64,000 nt of DNA from Pectobacterium wasabiae CFBP 3304 (GCF_001742185.1 NZ_CP015750.1:2728001-2792000), one strand, 5' to 3'. Counted from the first letter of the stretch, positions 27,626-37,231 are shown. Notes: generated by a model not told the origin, from the letters alone. Numbers and translations are program-made.

Positions 27626-28525
27626 ATGTTCAGCATAAAGCGTGTGATTTATTATCAGGAACTCATCCGGGTCGGGAGTTTCACTAAAGCGGCGAAGGCG
27701 CTGAATATTTCTCAGGCTTTTTTGTCACAGGAGATCGCACGCCTGGAGAGTGAAACGGAAAGAAAACTGATCAACAGAACCACCCGACAGTTTTCTCTGA
27801 CACCATTTGGGAAGATCTTTGCTGACAAAATTCAGGGGATGATTAAAGAACACTATGAGCTGGAGCAGTTTGTCAGCAGCTATGAAGAAAGCTCGGATGG
27901 TGCGTTACTGGTTGGTGTGATCCCGATTTTTAATCGTCTGGCGCACTACAATGTGTTTAACCTGTTTCAGAAAGCCTACCCCAATATCGATATCTCTTTC
28001 ATTGACGGCGTAAGCACCGATTTACTGGAAAGGGTGCGCAATAGCGATATCCACCTGTCTTTTTCGACGCCTTTTGATGAATACCTGAACGATCCTTTGT
28101 TTCATCACACCATTTGCCAGATTGATGACATGGTGGCGGTGATGGCGACGTCCCATCCTCTGGCATCGAATAGCACGCTAAGTCTGCCGCAACTGGTAAA
28201 AGAAAAGCTGATCGTGCCGCAGAAAGGAACGGGGGAGCATGCTGCTGTTTCTGCGTCTTTCACCAGACAGGGTATCAACCCCAGTTATTTCCGCGAATGC
28301 AGCAACATGGACATTATTATGGATCTGGTGATGAACCTGTCCGGCGTGGTCTTCCTCTGTTCGTCCGTCGCCAAAAGCCTAACCGCTTACGACGTCGCCG
28401 TGATCCCGCTAGAAGAACAGTTGAAAAGAACCTTCGCGATTAGCTACCTGAAGCGAAGCGTGAATATTCCCATGGTGCGCCTGTTTCTGGATTTTCTGCA
28501 AGATTACCGCGAGCCTGATCGGTAG
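27626..28525 (+). CDS. LysR-family transcriptional regulator
   Basis: 299-residue protein with the LysR HTH (about 1-60: YYQELIRVGSFTKAAKALNI, SQAFLSQEIARLE) and an effector domain (about 90-290). The A/T-rich 276-bp region before it is shared with the divergent esterase gene, which is the likely target; the reductase operon beyond the esterase is another candidate. The ATG at 27626 lacks an obvious ribosome-binding site, so the start is uncertain. The ligand is unknown. Confidence 0.85.
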   Translation: MFSIKRVIYYQELIRVGSFTKAAKALNISQAFLSQEIARLESETERKLINRTTRQFSLTPFGKIFADKIQGMIKEHYELEQFVSSYEESSDGALLVGVIPIFNRLAHYNVFNLFQKAYPNIDISFIDGVSTDLLERVRNSDIHLSFSTPFDEYLNDPLFHHTICQIDDMVAVMATSHPLASNSTLSLPQLVKEKLIVPQKGTGEHAAVSASFTRQGINPSYFRECSNMDIIMDLVMNLSGVVFLCSSVAKSLTAYDVAVIPLEEQLKRTFAISYLKRSVNIPMVRLFLDFLQDYREPDR

Positions 28526-28607
28526 CGCGTTTACTCCCCCTCGATTCATTCAAGCCCTTTTTCCCACCACTCACGGGTTTTAGATACATTTTGCAAATGT
28601 GAATAAA

Positions 28608-28623
28608 TGTGAGGCAATTCAAA
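28608..28623 (+). promoter_or_regulatory. CRP site upstream of rspA
   Basis: TGTGAGGCAATTCAAA, one mismatch from TGTGA-N6-TCACA. It is conserved in the decayed second copy of this promoter at 35854-35869. Confidence 0.7.
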
Positions 28624-28639
28624 TTATCACCATTAATAT

Positions 28640-28653
28640 ACTTGTATGGTAGT
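28640..28653 (+). promoter_or_regulatory. Putative RspR operator, site 1
   Basis: ACTTGTATGGTAGT, 32 nt after the start of the CRP site. The same 12-base core ACTTGTATGGTA recurs at 35886 and 37436, before a decayed rspA start and before the TRAP genes. Outer ACT/AGT halves are palindromic. Assignment to the GntR protein RspR is inference from gene context. Confidence 0.6.
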
Positions 28654-28694
28654 CAGCATAAACGAATGACTACATGCACAGAAGGATAAGTAAC

Positions 28695-29909
28695 GTGAAG
28701 ATTGTCAGCGCTGAAGTGTTTGTCACCTGCCCAGGGCGGAACTTCGTCACCCTGAAGATTACGACAGATAGTGGATTAACTGGCCTTGGTGATGCGACGC
28801 TCAATGGGCGTGAGTTGCCGGTTGCCTCTTACCTCAAAGATCATGTGTGTCCGCAGCTTATCGGCCGTGACGCACACCAGATTGAAGACATTTGGCAGTA
28901 TTTCTACAAAGGCGCGTACTGGCGTCGTGGGCCCGTTACCATGTCCGCGATCTCGGCGGTCGATATGGCGCTGTGGGACATCAAGGCTAAAGCCGCCAAC
29001 ATGCCGCTTTATCAACTGCTGGGCGGCGCATCGCGCACAGGCGTCATGGTGTATTGCCACACGACAGGCCACTCGATTGATGAAGTGTTGGATGACTACG
29101 CCAAGCATCGCGATCAGGGTTTCAAGGCAATTCGTGTGCAGTGCGGCGTGCCGGGCATGAAAACCACCTATGGTATGGCGAAAGGCAAAGGGCTGGCCTA
29201 TGAGCCTGCGACGAAAGGCAACTGGCCGGAAGAGCAGTTGTGGTCCACTGAAAAATACCTCGATTTCACGCCGAAGCTGTTTGAAGCGGTGCGCGATAAG
29301 TTTGGTTTCAACGAACATTTGTTGCACGACATGCACCATCGCCTGACGCCGATTGAAGCGGCGCGCTTCGGCAAAAGCGTTGAAGATTATCGTCTCTTCT
29401 GGATGGAAGACCCGACGCCGGCGGAAAATCAAGAGTGCTTCCGGTTAATCCGTCAGCACACCGTCACGCCGATTGCCGTCGGCGAAGTCTTTAACAGCAT
29501 TTGGGATTGCAAACAACTGATTGAAGAGCAGCTCATCGACTACATCCGCACCACGATTACCCACGCGGGCGGGATTACCGGTATGCGTCGTATTGCCGAC
29601 TTTGCCTCGCTCTATCAGGTACGTACCGGTTCACACGGGCCGTCGGATCTGTCGCCTGTCTGCATGGCGGCGGCGCTGCATTTTGACCTCTGGGTGCCAA
29701 ACTTCGGCGTGCAGGAATACATGGGCTACTCGGAGCAAATGCTGGAAGTGTTCCCACATAACTGGACATTCGATAACGGCTATATGCACCCAGGTGAAAA
29801 GCCAGGGTTAGGCATTGAGTTCGATGAAAAGCTGGCGGCCAAATATCCCTATGACCCCGCTTATTTGCCGGTTGCCCGTCTGGAAGACGGTACGTTGTGG
29901 AATTGGTAA
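28695..29909 (+). CDS. rspA: Mannonate dehydratase-type enolase-superfamily enzyme RspA
   Basis: Enolase-superfamily sugar-acid dehydratase. The protein is nearly identical to E. coli RspA through its whole length, e.g. [57 protein letters not shown] and [23 protein letters not shown] at 28695 is chosen because AAGGAT precedes it by 7 nt and it gives exactly 404 residues, the E. coli length; an ATG at 28674 would add seven residues. Metal-binding acidic residues sit in HDMHHR, MEDPTP and VGEVFN. It is first in an operon with rspB, 14 bp apart. Confidence 0.94.
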   Translation: MKIVSAEVFVTCPGRNFVTLKITTDSGLTGLGDATLNGRELPVASYLKDHVCPQLIGRDAHQIEDIWQYFYKGAYWRRGPVTMSAISAVDMALWDIKAKAANMPLYQLLGGASRTGVMVYCHTTGHSIDEVLDDYAKHRDQGFKAIRVQCGVPGMKTTYGMAKGKGLAYEPATKGNWPEEQLWSTEKYLDFTPKLFEAVRDKFGFNEHLLHDMHHRLTPIEAARFGKSVEDYRLFWMEDPTPAENQECFRLIRQHTVTPIAVGEVFNSIWDCKQLIEEQLIDYIRTTITHAGGITGMRRIADFASLYQVRTGSHGPSDLSPVCMAAALHFDLWVPNFGVQEYMGYSEQMLEVFPHNWTFDNGYMHPGEKPGLGIEFDEKLAAKYPYDPAYLPVARLEDGTLWNW

Positions 29910-29923
29910 TAAGAGGCCAAAAC

Positions 29924-30934
29924 ATGAAAAGCATTGTGATACAGCAGCCAAATGAGCTGGTGATTGAGGAACGCCCGATTCCGCAACCGGCGGCAGGCGA
30001 AGTTCGGGTGAAGGTTCGTTATGCCAGTATTTGTGGCTCGGACGTGCATATTTTGCATGGGCATAACCCCTTTGCTAAATACCCACGTGTCATCGGGCAT
30101 GAGTTTTTCGGCGTGATTGATGAAGTGGGCGAGGGGGTGGATGCAGCACGACTGGGTGAGCGAGTCTCGGTTGATCCGGTGGTGAGCTGCGGCCACTGTT
30201 ACCCGTGTTCAATTGGTAAGCCGAATGTCTGTACCTCGCTAGTGGTGCTGGGTGTGCATCGTGATGGCGGGTTCAGCGAGTACGCTGCCGTGCCAGCGAA
30301 GAATGCGTACCGCATCCCCGATTCCATACCGGATAAATTAGCGAGTTTGGTTGAACCTTTCACTATTGCGGCAAATATTTGTGCGTTCCTTAAGCCAGTA
30401 TCAAATGATATTGCGCTGATATACGGCGCAGGGCCGATGGGGTTAACTGCTGTTCAGGTATTAAAAGGCGTCTATAACGTTCGACAGGTTATTGTTGCGG
30501 ATCGATTACCTGAACGTTTGGATATGGCGAAAGAAAATGGTGCTGATATTGTATTAAATAATAGTGATAAGCCACTTTCTGAGTTATTAGGTGATATTAA
30601 ACCTACGTTGATTATTGACGCTGCATGCCATCCTTCTATTTTAGCTGAAGCGGCTGCATTGGCCTCACCTGCGGCACGTATTGGATTACTTGGTTTCTCC
30701 GGTGCAGTTAGCGAAATTACTCAGCAAAGTTTGACGAGCAAAGAACTTTCTTTATTTACTTCACGATTAAATAGTCATCGTTTTCCTCTGGTGATTGACT
30801 GGATGAATAAAGGATTGGTTGATGCTGAAAAATTGGTGACACATTATTTTTCATTGGAAGATATTGAAGAGTCTCTACGTGTTTTTGAACACGATCAACG
30901 CAATTGCTGCAAAGTGATTTTAGCTATTCAATGA
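29924..30934 (+). CDS. rspB: Zinc-type alcohol dehydrogenase RspB
   Basis: Medium-chain, Zn-dependent dehydrogenase acting with RspA on sugar acids. The start at 29924 gives MKSIVIQQPNELVIEERPIP, like E. coli RspB, 336 residues. Catalytic-zinc motifs CGSDVH and GHEFFGVIDEVGEG, structural-zinc cysteines in CGHCYPCSIGKPNVC (about 86-100) and the NAD-binding YGAGPMGLTA (about 166-175) are present. Base use changes within the gene: the first 430 bp or so is G/C-rich like rspA, the remainder turns A/T-rich like the genes downstream. Confidence 0.94.
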   Translation: MKSIVIQQPNELVIEERPIPQPAAGEVRVKVRYASICGSDVHILHGHNPFAKYPRVIGHEFFGVIDEVGEGVDAARLGERVSVDPVVSCGHCYPCSIGKPNVCTSLVVLGVHRDGGFSEYAAVPAKNAYRIPDSIPDKLASLVEPFTIAANICAFLKPVSNDIALIYGAGPMGLTAVQVLKGVYNVRQVIVADRLPERLDMAKENGADIVLNNSDKPLSELLGDIKPTLIIDAACHPSILAEAAALASPAARIGLLGFSGAVSEITQQSLTSKELSLFTSRLNSHRFPLVIDWMNKGLVDAEKLVTHYFSLEDIEESLRVFEHDQRNCCKVILAIQ

Positions 30935-30936
30935 CG

Positions 30937-30962
30937 TTAATGCGGGTTGGTTCCCGCATTAA
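30937..30962 (+). other. Hairpin between rspB and the GPH transporter gene
   Basis: TTAATGCGGG / CCCGCATTAA perfect 10-bp stem with a 6-nt loop just after the rspB stop. No T run follows on the plus strand, so it is more likely a transcript-processing or partial-attenuation element than a full terminator. Confidence 0.6.
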
Positions 30963-31016
30963 AAACTAAACCTTTGTTACCCTAAAAATAAAAAAATAAT
31001 ATCATGAGGTCCTTTT

Positions 31017-32561
31017 ATGATTAACAAGATGAAAGAAAGGCCATTGACACCTAAAAATATGCTGGCTTATGGTGGTGGCGATTTTTTTGGCGGGGGAAGT
31101 TTTGCGGTTCTCGGTCTCTGGCTTATGTTTTTTTATACCACGTATGCCGGATTAAGTCCTGCGGAAGCCGGTGCGGTTATTGCTATTGCAAGATTGCTTG
31201 ATGCCTTCTTTGACCCACTGATGGGATATGTGACAGATAACTTTTATCGCACTAGTTTAGGCCAGCGTTTTGGGCGGCGGGGATTCTTTTTCCTGCTTGG
31301 TGCGCCGCTTGTATTCATTACTTATGTCATTATGTGGATCGATGGCATGGGATTTGGATATTATCTTTCCACCTATATTTTGTTCTATGCCGCCTATACC
31401 TTAGTCATTGTGCCTTATGAAACGCTTGCGGCTGAAATGACTAATGACTTTAAAGTCCGTTCGAAATTAACGGGCGTAAGGATGTTCTTCTCTACAGGTG
31501 CGGGAATACTGGCTGCCTGGTTACCCGGAAGAATTATTTCATTCTTGGGAGACGATTCATCTTCTTCATTCCTCTATATGGGGGTGATCTTCGGCAGCTT
31601 GTTTGCCATGGTGATCGTCGTACTGTATTTGTTTACATGGGAACGCCCAATTGCATTTGATCCTAATGAGCCGAAAAAGTCCTTTAGCCATGACATGAAG
31701 CAACTCTTCAAATCACTGGTATCGACTTTTAAAGTGAGAACATTCCGCCAGCATGTCGGGATGTATCTGGGGGCTTATGTTGCATTGGATATATTAGGTG
31801 CGGTGCTTGCTTATTATATCATATTTGTTCTGGGGCAAAGTGCAGTGAGTGCGTCAAATGCATTGACATTGATGACCATTGTTCAATTCCTTTGCGTTGC
31901 TCTTTTTATCTCGCTCTGTATTAAGTTTGGTAATGGTTTCTCTTATCGTTTCGCGCAAGTATTTATGCTATCGAGCGTAGGTCTGTTTATCGCTATACAT
32001 ACTTTTGAATTACCGGGGACTATTTATCTTGTTTATGTTGCCGCTTTATTAATGGGGATCGGACGATCTGGCAGTTATTATGTGTGCTGGAATATTTACA
32101 GCTTTATCCCAGATATTGATGAGGCGCTGACTGGTGAACGTCGAGAAGGTATTTTTGCTGGTGTGATGACATTTGTCAGGAAGGCAGTCCAGGCTGTTGC
32201 CTTATTCATCGTCGGTCTTGTCTTACAGCATTACGGATTCATTGCTAAAAGCGCTACCCAACCGGAAGAAGCCGTTCATGGTATCGTAGTCATATTTGGC
32301 TTTGGCTCTCTCATATTTTTGCTGTTTGGTATATATAGCTCATTGAAATTTTCTTTAACGCGAACTAATCACACTATATTAGTTAAAGAAATTGAAAGGC
32401 TAAAAAGCGGTGGTAAAAAATCAGAAGTTACTGGTGAGGCCAAAGCGGTTGTTGAGAAACTCACTGGTTGGGAATATGAGAAAACGTGGGGTAATAATAA
32501 CATTATCTCTGCAACTGAAAGTGTAAATAAAACGACTGTTTTGCAAGCTGGGAATAAATGA
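31017..32561 (+). CDS. GPH-type (glycoside-pentoside-hexuronide) cation symporter
   Basis: 514-residue inner-membrane transporter of the major facilitator group. MLAYGGGDFFGGGSFAVLGL at the N-terminus, ARLLDAFFDPLMGYVTDN (about 62-79) and GQRFGRRGFFFLLGAP are the GPH signatures. It occupies the place of ydfJ next to rspAB in E. coli, and probably imports the hexonate or hexuronate used by RspA/RspB and the downstream dehydrogenases. The C-terminal 60 or so residues (KSGGKKSEVTGEAKAVVEKL) are hydrophilic and cytoplasmic. The coding sequence is A/T-rich compared with rspA. Confidence 0.85.
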   Translation: MINKMKERPLTPKNMLAYGGGDFFGGGSFAVLGLWLMFFYTTYAGLSPAEAGAVIAIARLLDAFFDPLMGYVTDNFYRTSLGQRFGRRGFFFLLGAPLVFITYVIMWIDGMGFGYYLSTYILFYAAYTLVIVPYETLAAEMTNDFKVRSKLTGVRMFFSTGAGILAAWLPGRIISFLGDDSSSSFLYMGVIFGSLFAMVIVVLYLFTWERPIAFDPNEPKKSFSHDMKQLFKSLVSTFKVRTFRQHVGMYLGAYVALDILGAVLAYYIIFVLGQSAVSASNALTLMTIVQFLCVALFISLCIKFGNGFSYRFAQVFMLSSVGLFIAIHTFELPGTIYLVYVAALLMGIGRSGSYYVCWNIYSFIPDIDEALTGERREGIFAGVMTFVRKAVQAVALFIVGLVLQHYGFIAKSATQPEEAVHGIVVIFGFGSLIFLLFGIYSSLKFSLTRTNHTILVKEIERLKSGGKKSEVTGEAKAVVEKLTGWEYEKTWGNNNIISATESVNKTTVLQAGNK

Positions 32562-32571
32562 GGAATAAATT

Positions 32572-33597
32572 ATGCAAAGAATTAAATTTGACGTAATGAA
32601 AGCAACTGTAAAGCAAGCGCTGTTAAATGCAGGTTTGAATGATGCTAAAGCCGATATTTGTGCACAAATCCACACTGAGTCCAGTTGTGATGGTATTTAC
32701 TCACATGGCTTAAACCGTGTTGCGCGTTTTGTTGATTATGTTGAGAAAGGTTGGGTTGATATTAACGCAGAGCCAGAATTGGTTAAGTCATTAGGTGTAA
32801 TAGAAATTTATGATGGCCAGCGTGGGGTTGGTATCACGAATGCGCTTTTCGCTATTGAACAGGCAACGGAAATTGCCCGTAAAAATGGTGTAGGTATTGT
32901 TGCTCTGCGTAATACAACACACTGGATGCGTGGTGGTACCTATGGCTGGAAAGCAGCAGAAAAAGGTCTTGCCGCTATCTGTTGGACTAACACGGAAGCT
33001 TGTATGCCAGCTTGGGGGGCTAAAAACCCGCGTTTAGGCAACAACCCATTTGTTATGGCTGTACCGCGTGAAAAAGGTGCAGTAGTGCTGGACATGGCAA
33101 TGTCACAGTATGCTTACGGTAAGCTGCAAGTCACTCGTTTGAAAGGAGAGAAACTCCCCTTCCCAGGCGGTTATGACAAAGATGGTAATCTAACGAGTGA
33201 GCCAGGCCCGATTGAAGAATCCATGCGTATTCTACCAACTGGCTACTGGAAAGGTTCTGGTATGGCGGTGTTGTTGGATGCGATGGCAGCATTGCTTTCT
33301 GCTGGATCACCAACCAATGCTATTGACAAGATTGAGAAGGGAAGCTGTACCGGGGCGAGCCAAATATTCATGGTGTTTGATCCTACCCAGTTGGGCGGTA
33401 GCGATTTTAATAATCAAATGGCAGATAGCGTTGCGGAGTATGTAAAAAGTTCCGAACCCGCTGAAGGGCAAACCGCTGTTTACTATCCTGGTGAGTTGGA
33501 AGTGAAAACTCGCAATGAGAATACTTCTCAGGGTATTCCGGTTGACGACGGCGTTTGGGCGGAAGTGGTTTCTCTGGCTGAGGGGACCGTAAAATGA
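32572..33597 (+). CDS. YiaK-type 2,3-diketo-gulonate reductase / malate-lactate dehydrogenase family, copy 1
   Basis: NAD(P)H-dependent oxidoreductase of the MLDH family, 341 residues, closest in feature to E. coli YiaK. The catalytic histidine motif YSHGLNRVARF is at about residues 43-53, and RNTTHWMRGGTYGWKAAEKG (about 111-130) and LGNNPFVMAVP mark the substrate and cofactor region. It starts 10 bp after the transporter gene and its stop overlaps the start of the YiaL-like gene (ATGA). A second, strongly similar gene is at 36076-37101. Substrate probably a keto sugar acid. Confidence 0.88.
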   Translation: MQRIKFDVMKATVKQALLNAGLNDAKADICAQIHTESSCDGIYSHGLNRVARFVDYVEKGWVDINAEPELVKSLGVIEIYDGQRGVGITNALFAIEQATEIARKNGVGIVALRNTTHWMRGGTYGWKAAEKGLAAICWTNTEACMPAWGAKNPRLGNNPFVMAVPREKGAVVLDMAMSQYAYGKLQVTRLKGEKLPFPGGYDKDGNLTSEPGPIEESMRILPTGYWKGSGMAVLLDAMAALLSAGSPTNAIDKIEKGSCTGASQIFMVFDPTQLGGSDFNNQMADSVAEYVKSSEPAEGQTAVYYPGELEVKTRNENTSQGIPVDDGVWAEVVSLAEGTVK

Positions 33598-34064
33598 TTG
33601 TCGGTAATATCGCCCAATTAGAGGCGAGCAGATGGGAATTCCCGCCTGCTATTTACGAAACGCTCAGCACTATCAGTCAATGGGATCTTGATTGCCACCC
33701 TGATGGAGAAAAAAAAGAGGGCGATGTCGTTTATAAAACGTTTCATGCGGAAACGGTACCTTCAGAGAAAAGAATTGCAGAGACGCATGTTGAAAACATT
33801 GATGTGCAGTTTGTGATTTCAGGTGAGGAATACTTGGAATATCAGCCTGTGCTTCAGCATATTGCTGCTGATCCACATCCTGAGCAGGATAATTTTTTCT
33901 ATCAGGGAAAAACGGGCAGTGAACAGCGTTTATTGCTGAAGAAAGGTGATTTTGTCGTGCTTTTCCCGTGGGATATTCACGCACCATTATGCCAGACCGA
34001 TGCGCCGAAAAAAGTCCGTAAAATTGTGGCTAAAGTCCCTCTCTACCTACTAACAGGGCAGTGA
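33594..34064 (+). CDS. YhcH/YjgK/YiaL family protein
   Basis: 156-residue cupin-type cytoplasmic protein of the beta-galactosidase-subunit-beta/YiaL family, whose members often accompany sugar-acid genes as putative isomerases or anomerases. [40 protein letters not shown] (about 62-81) and [19 protein letters not shown] (about 111-129, metal-ligand region) fit the family. Its ATG overlaps the yiaK-like stop by 4 bp. A broken second copy is at 37098-37231. Confidence 0.87.
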   Translation: MIVGNIAQLEASRWEFPPAIYETLSTISQWDLDCHPDGEKKEGDVVYKTFHAETVPSEKRIAETHVENIDVQFVISGEEYLEYQPVLQHIAADPHPEQDNFFYQGKTGSEQRLLLKKGDFVVLFPWDIHAPLCQTDAPKKVRKIVAKVPLYLLTGQ

Positions 34065-34071
34065 GGAAACG

Positions 34072-35544
34072 ATGGCACTTTCATTGAAAACATTACTGAA
34101 CGTAAAACCGGGAACGCTCGTCCCCACTTATGCACGTTCACAGCTAAAAACACGTATTGCGCATATTGGCTTTGGCGCATTCCACCGGGCGCACCAGGCA
34201 GTCTGCGCCGATAAACTGGCGGCGGAGCAGGGCAGCGATTGGGGTTATTGCGAAATTAACCTGATCGGTGGTGAGCAGCAGATCGAGGCCATTCGTCAGC
34301 AGGATTTGCTGTGGTCGGTTTCCGAAATGGCGGACAGTGGCTGGAATAGCCGGGTCATCGGCGTGGCGACGTGCGCACTGCATGCGGAAGTCGAGGGTAT
34401 CGAGGCGGTGCTGGAGGCGTTAAGCGCGCCGGATATCTCCATCGTGTCGATTACCGTAACGGAGAAAGGCTATTGCCACCATCCGGCGACGGGGCAGTTG
34501 AATAGTGAACATCCGCTGATTTGCCACGATCTGGCGTTACCCGCAGAACCACGCTCCCTGCCCGGTGTGATTCTAGCTGCCATCAAACGCAGACGGGAAC
34601 GTCAGCTACCGGCATTCAGCGTGATGTCCTGCGACAATATGCCAGAGAACGGACACGTTACGCGCAACGTTATCGTACAGTTGGCCGAGAAGCAGGATGT
34701 CGAACTGGCGCGCTGGATTGAACAGCACGTCACCTTTCCCTCCACCATGGTGGACCGGATTGTGCCCGCCATTACCGAAGAAACGCTGGAGACGATCCAA
34801 GTACAACTCGGCGTTGCCGATCCGGCTGGAGTCGCCTGTGAGCCGTTCTTCCAGTGGGTGATTGAGGATAACTTTGTTAACGGCCGTCCCGCATGGGAAA
34901 AAACGGGTGCGGAGCTGGTGCAGGACGTGCTGCCGTTTGAGGAAATGAAGTTGCGTATGCTCAACGGCAGCCACTCGTTCCTCGCGTATCTCGGCTATCT
35001 CGCTGGCTATCAACACATCAGCGAGTGCATGCAGGATGATGCGCTGGTCGCGGCGGCACACCACCTAATGCTGCGTGAACAGGCACCGACGCTGCGTACA
35101 CAGGGGGTCGATCTCGCCGCCTATGCGGATGCGCTGCTGGATCGCTATCGCAACCGGGCGCTAAAACACCGCACCTGGCAGATTGCGATGGACGGTTCGC
35201 AAAAGCTGCCGCAGCGGATGCTGGATTCGATCCGCTGGCATTTGGCACAGGGTAGCCGTTTTGATGCGCTGTCGCTCGGTGTGGCGGGGTGGATGCGCTA
35301 TGTCGGCGGTATCGATGAACAGGGGCAACCGATTGAAATCAGCGATCCGCTGAAAGAGGCGATCGCTGAAACGGTGCAAAACAGTATGGAAGGGGAAAGC
35401 CGAGTTGCGGCGCTGCTGACGCTGACGGCGATTTTCGGTGAGGATTTACCGAAGGACCCTGTCTTTGTAGAGGCGGTAACGCAGCATTATCTGGCGCTGT
35501 TAGAAAAAGGCGTGAAGGAGATGTTGCAAGCGGCAGTCTGGTAA
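34072..35544 (+). CDS. ydfI: Mannitol-dehydrogenase-family oxidoreductase (YdfI / fructuronate reductase-like)
   Basis: 490-residue NAD-dependent polyol/sugar-acid dehydrogenase. [20 protein letters not shown] (about 27-46) is the family NAD-binding start, [18 protein letters not shown] (about 184-201) and [20 protein letters not shown] (about 294-313, with catalytic Lys and His/Asn) are diagnostic. UxuB, FruB and YdfI share these; the presence of rspA, rspB and rspR, the E. coli neighbours of ydfI, favours YdfI. It follows the yiaL-like gene by 7 bp. Base use returns to G/C-rich here. Confidence 0.85.
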   Translation: MALSLKTLLNVKPGTLVPTYARSQLKTRIAHIGFGAFHRAHQAVCADKLAAEQGSDWGYCEINLIGGEQQIEAIRQQDLLWSVSEMADSGWNSRVIGVATCALHAEVEGIEAVLEALSAPDISIVSITVTEKGYCHHPATGQLNSEHPLICHDLALPAEPRSLPGVILAAIKRRRERQLPAFSVMSCDNMPENGHVTRNVIVQLAEKQDVELARWIEQHVTFPSTMVDRIVPAITEETLETIQVQLGVADPAGVACEPFFQWVIEDNFVNGRPAWEKTGAELVQDVLPFEEMKLRMLNGSHSFLAYLGYLAGYQHISECMQDDALVAAAHHLMLREQAPTLRTQGVDLAAYADALLDRYRNRALKHRTWQIAMDGSQKLPQRMLDSIRWHLAQGSRFDALSLGVAGWMRYVGGIDEQGQPIEISDPLKEAIAETVQNSMEGESRVAALLTLTAIFGEDLPKDPVFVEAVTQHYLALLEKGVKEMLQAAVW

Positions 35545-35592
35545 CCGTAAAAAATGCGGTAGCCGCTGAATACGTTGGCTATCGCGACCATG

Positions 35593-35625
35593 TAGGGCAA
35601 GGGGAATGTTTACTCCCTTGCTCTA
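35593..35625 (+). terminator. Hairpin after ydfI
   Basis: TAGGGCAAGGG / CCCTTGCTCTA arms with one mismatch and an 11-nt loop, about 50 bp after the ydfI stop. No strong T run follows; probably the operon end. Confidence 0.5.
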
Positions 35626-35853
35626 CTTATCTCTATTCCTCCTCGCCATGATTGCGGTCACCATGACACTTGCCATGTTAAGCCTGTAACACTGGCGGAA
35701 AATTCGCCGTAAATCGATTTATTGCCGAACAACCAGTCCGGCGTGGTTTCCTCTGTTTGCTGTGGCCTCATCTTTTTTACCCCCGAATGTCACCCTTTTG
35801 ATGTATTTCTGCTCCGCCTTGAGCTTTAGATAAATGTTGCAAATGTTAATAAT

Positions 35854-35869
35854 TGTGAGGCGATTCAAG
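35854..35869 (+). promoter_or_regulatory. CRP-like site in the duplicated promoter
   Basis: TGTGAGGCGATTCAAG, the counterpart of 28608-28623 with two further changes. Confidence 0.55.
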
Positions 35870-35885
35870 TTATCAATATTGCTGT

Positions 35886-35899
35886 ACTTGTATGGTAGT
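35886..35899 (+). promoter_or_regulatory. Putative RspR operator, site 2
   Basis: ACTTGTATGGTAGT, identical to site 1 and again exactly 32 nt from the start of the CRP site, although the surrounding bases have diverged. Confidence 0.6.
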
Positions 35900-36075
35900 A
35901 GGCGTTAGCAAAGTTGTCTGTTAGGAAGGGTAAGTTACGTGAAACGCGTTCTCAGGGAGAAAAAGCGATAAGTAAACTCGAACAAAGCCCGAGAGCTTGT
36001 TGCCACGTGGTTTTAGCTATCCAGTCATGGTGATGTTCATCGTGGCATGTTGGTCTGCAGAGTGAGATAAAAAAT

Positions 36076-37101
36076 ATGCAAAGAATTAGTTTTGATGTCA
36101 TGAAAGCGACAGTAAAGAATGCATTCCTGAATGCGGGATTAAGTGAGCAAAAAGCAGATGTTTGCGCGCAAATTCACACGGAGTCCAGTTGTGATGGCGT
36201 CTACTCGCATGGCTTAAATCGCGTATCTCGGTTTATTGACTACGTCAAAAAAGGTTGGATCGATATTCAAGCTGAGCCTACTCAGGTTAAGTCATTGGGC
36301 GTGATGGAGATCTATGATGGTAACCAGGGGATTGGTATCACTAACGCTTTGTTTGCGGTTGAAAAAGCGGCGGAGATAGCGCGTGAAAATGGCATAGGGG
36401 TTGTTGCTTTACGTAATACCACGCACTGGATGCGCGGCGGAGCATACGGTTGGAAAGCCGCGGAAAAAGGTCTTGCCGCAATTTGTTGGACGAATACAGA
36501 ATCGTGTATGCCTGCGTGGGGAGCAAAAAATACCCGCTTAGGCAATAACCCTTTTGTCATGGCTGTGCCGAGAGAAAAAGGGCCGATCGTATTAGATATG
36601 GCCATGTCGCAATATTCATACGGCAAATTGCAGGTTACGCGGCTTAAAAATGAACGTTTGCCATTCCCCGGTGGTTTCGATCAGCAAGGACATTTAACCG
36701 ATGAGCCGGGACCCATTGAACAATCTATGCGCATCCTCCCTACCGGATACTGGAAAGGTTCTGGGATGGCAGTTTTGTTAGATGCGATGGCGGCGTTATT
36801 GTCTGCGGGTCACCCGACAAATGAGATCGATAACATTGGTAAAGGCAGTTGTACCGGAGCCAGCCAGATTTTTATTGTTTTCGATCCCGCCCAACTTGGC
36901 GGCTGTGAATTTAGCGATCGCATGGCTGATAGTGTGGCAGATTACGTTAAGTCATCAATGCCGGCAGAAGGTAAAAACGAAGTTTATTACCCCGGAGAAA
37001 ATTCAGCTAAAAATCGAAAAGAAAACCTTGTCAAAGGCATTCCCGTTGATGATGGGGTATGGGCTGAAGTCGTTAAGCTGGCGCAAGAGGTGAATAACTG
37101 A
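36076..37101 (+). CDS. YiaK-type dehydrogenase, copy 2
   Basis: 341-residue paralogue of the gene at 32572, same length and alignable without gaps; differences are conservative or synonymous (for example QRISFDVMKATVKNAFLNAG for QRIKFDVMKATVKQALLNAG). The catalytic YSHGLNRVSRF and RNTTHWMRGGAYGWKAAEKG motifs are intact, so the enzyme should be active. It follows the fossil rspAB promoter and precedes a broken yiaL and the TRAP genes, an order recalling E. coli yiaKLMNO. Base use is closer to its neighbours than to rspA. Confidence 0.88.
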   Translation: MQRISFDVMKATVKNAFLNAGLSEQKADVCAQIHTESSCDGVYSHGLNRVSRFIDYVKKGWIDIQAEPTQVKSLGVMEIYDGNQGIGITNALFAVEKAAEIARENGIGVVALRNTTHWMRGGAYGWKAAEKGLAAICWTNTESCMPAWGAKNTRLGNNPFVMAVPREKGPIVLDMAMSQYSYGKLQVTRLKNERLPFPGGFDQQGHLTDEPGPIEQSMRILPTGYWKGSGMAVLLDAMAALLSAGHPTNEIDNIGKGSCTGASQIFIVFDPAQLGGCEFSDRMADSVADYVKSSMPAEGKNEVYYPGENSAKNRKENLVKGIPVDDGVWAEVVKLAQEVNN

Positions 37102-37231
37102 TCGTTGGTAATATTCTGCAACTCGATAGAAGCCGTGCTGAATTACCTGAGGCAATCTATAAGGTTTTAGTTCGATTACACAGTCCGTCCGCAAGGTTGT
37201 GGCGAAAGTGCCGCTTGAGCTTATAAATTAA
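37098..37231 (+). pseudogene. Broken yiaL copy 2
   Basis: CTG at 37098 stands where copy 1 has its ATG. Codons from there read IVGNILQLDRSRAELPEAIY, paralleling [20 protein letters not shown]. Then, in another frame, 37181-37231 reads QSVRKVVAKVPLELIN-stop, matching the C-terminus [18 protein letters not shown]. About 340 bp of the middle is deleted, with a frameshift and loss of the start codon. Confidence 0.9.

Larger units (their letters stand above)
35826..36033 (+). pseudogene. Fossil second rspAB locus: promoter, rspA start and rspB 3' end
   Basis: From about 35826 the DNA parallels the rspA promoter (28582 onward): TTAGATA-A-ATGTTGCAAATG, the CRP site, ACTTGTATGGTAGT, then an AAGGG ribosome-binding site and GTGAA at 35939 where rspA would start. 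Codons at 35980-36024 read EQSPRACCHVVLAIQ, aligned with the rspB C-terminus (EHDQRNCCKVILAIQ). Nearly all of rspA and rspB is missing. This is the scar of a duplicated operon; the surviving promoter now precedes yiaK copy 2. Confidence 0.8.

Noticed and set aside
28776..29432. 218-codon frame opposite rspA
   Set aside because: rspA is nearly identical to its E. coli counterpart; the opposite frame has no support.
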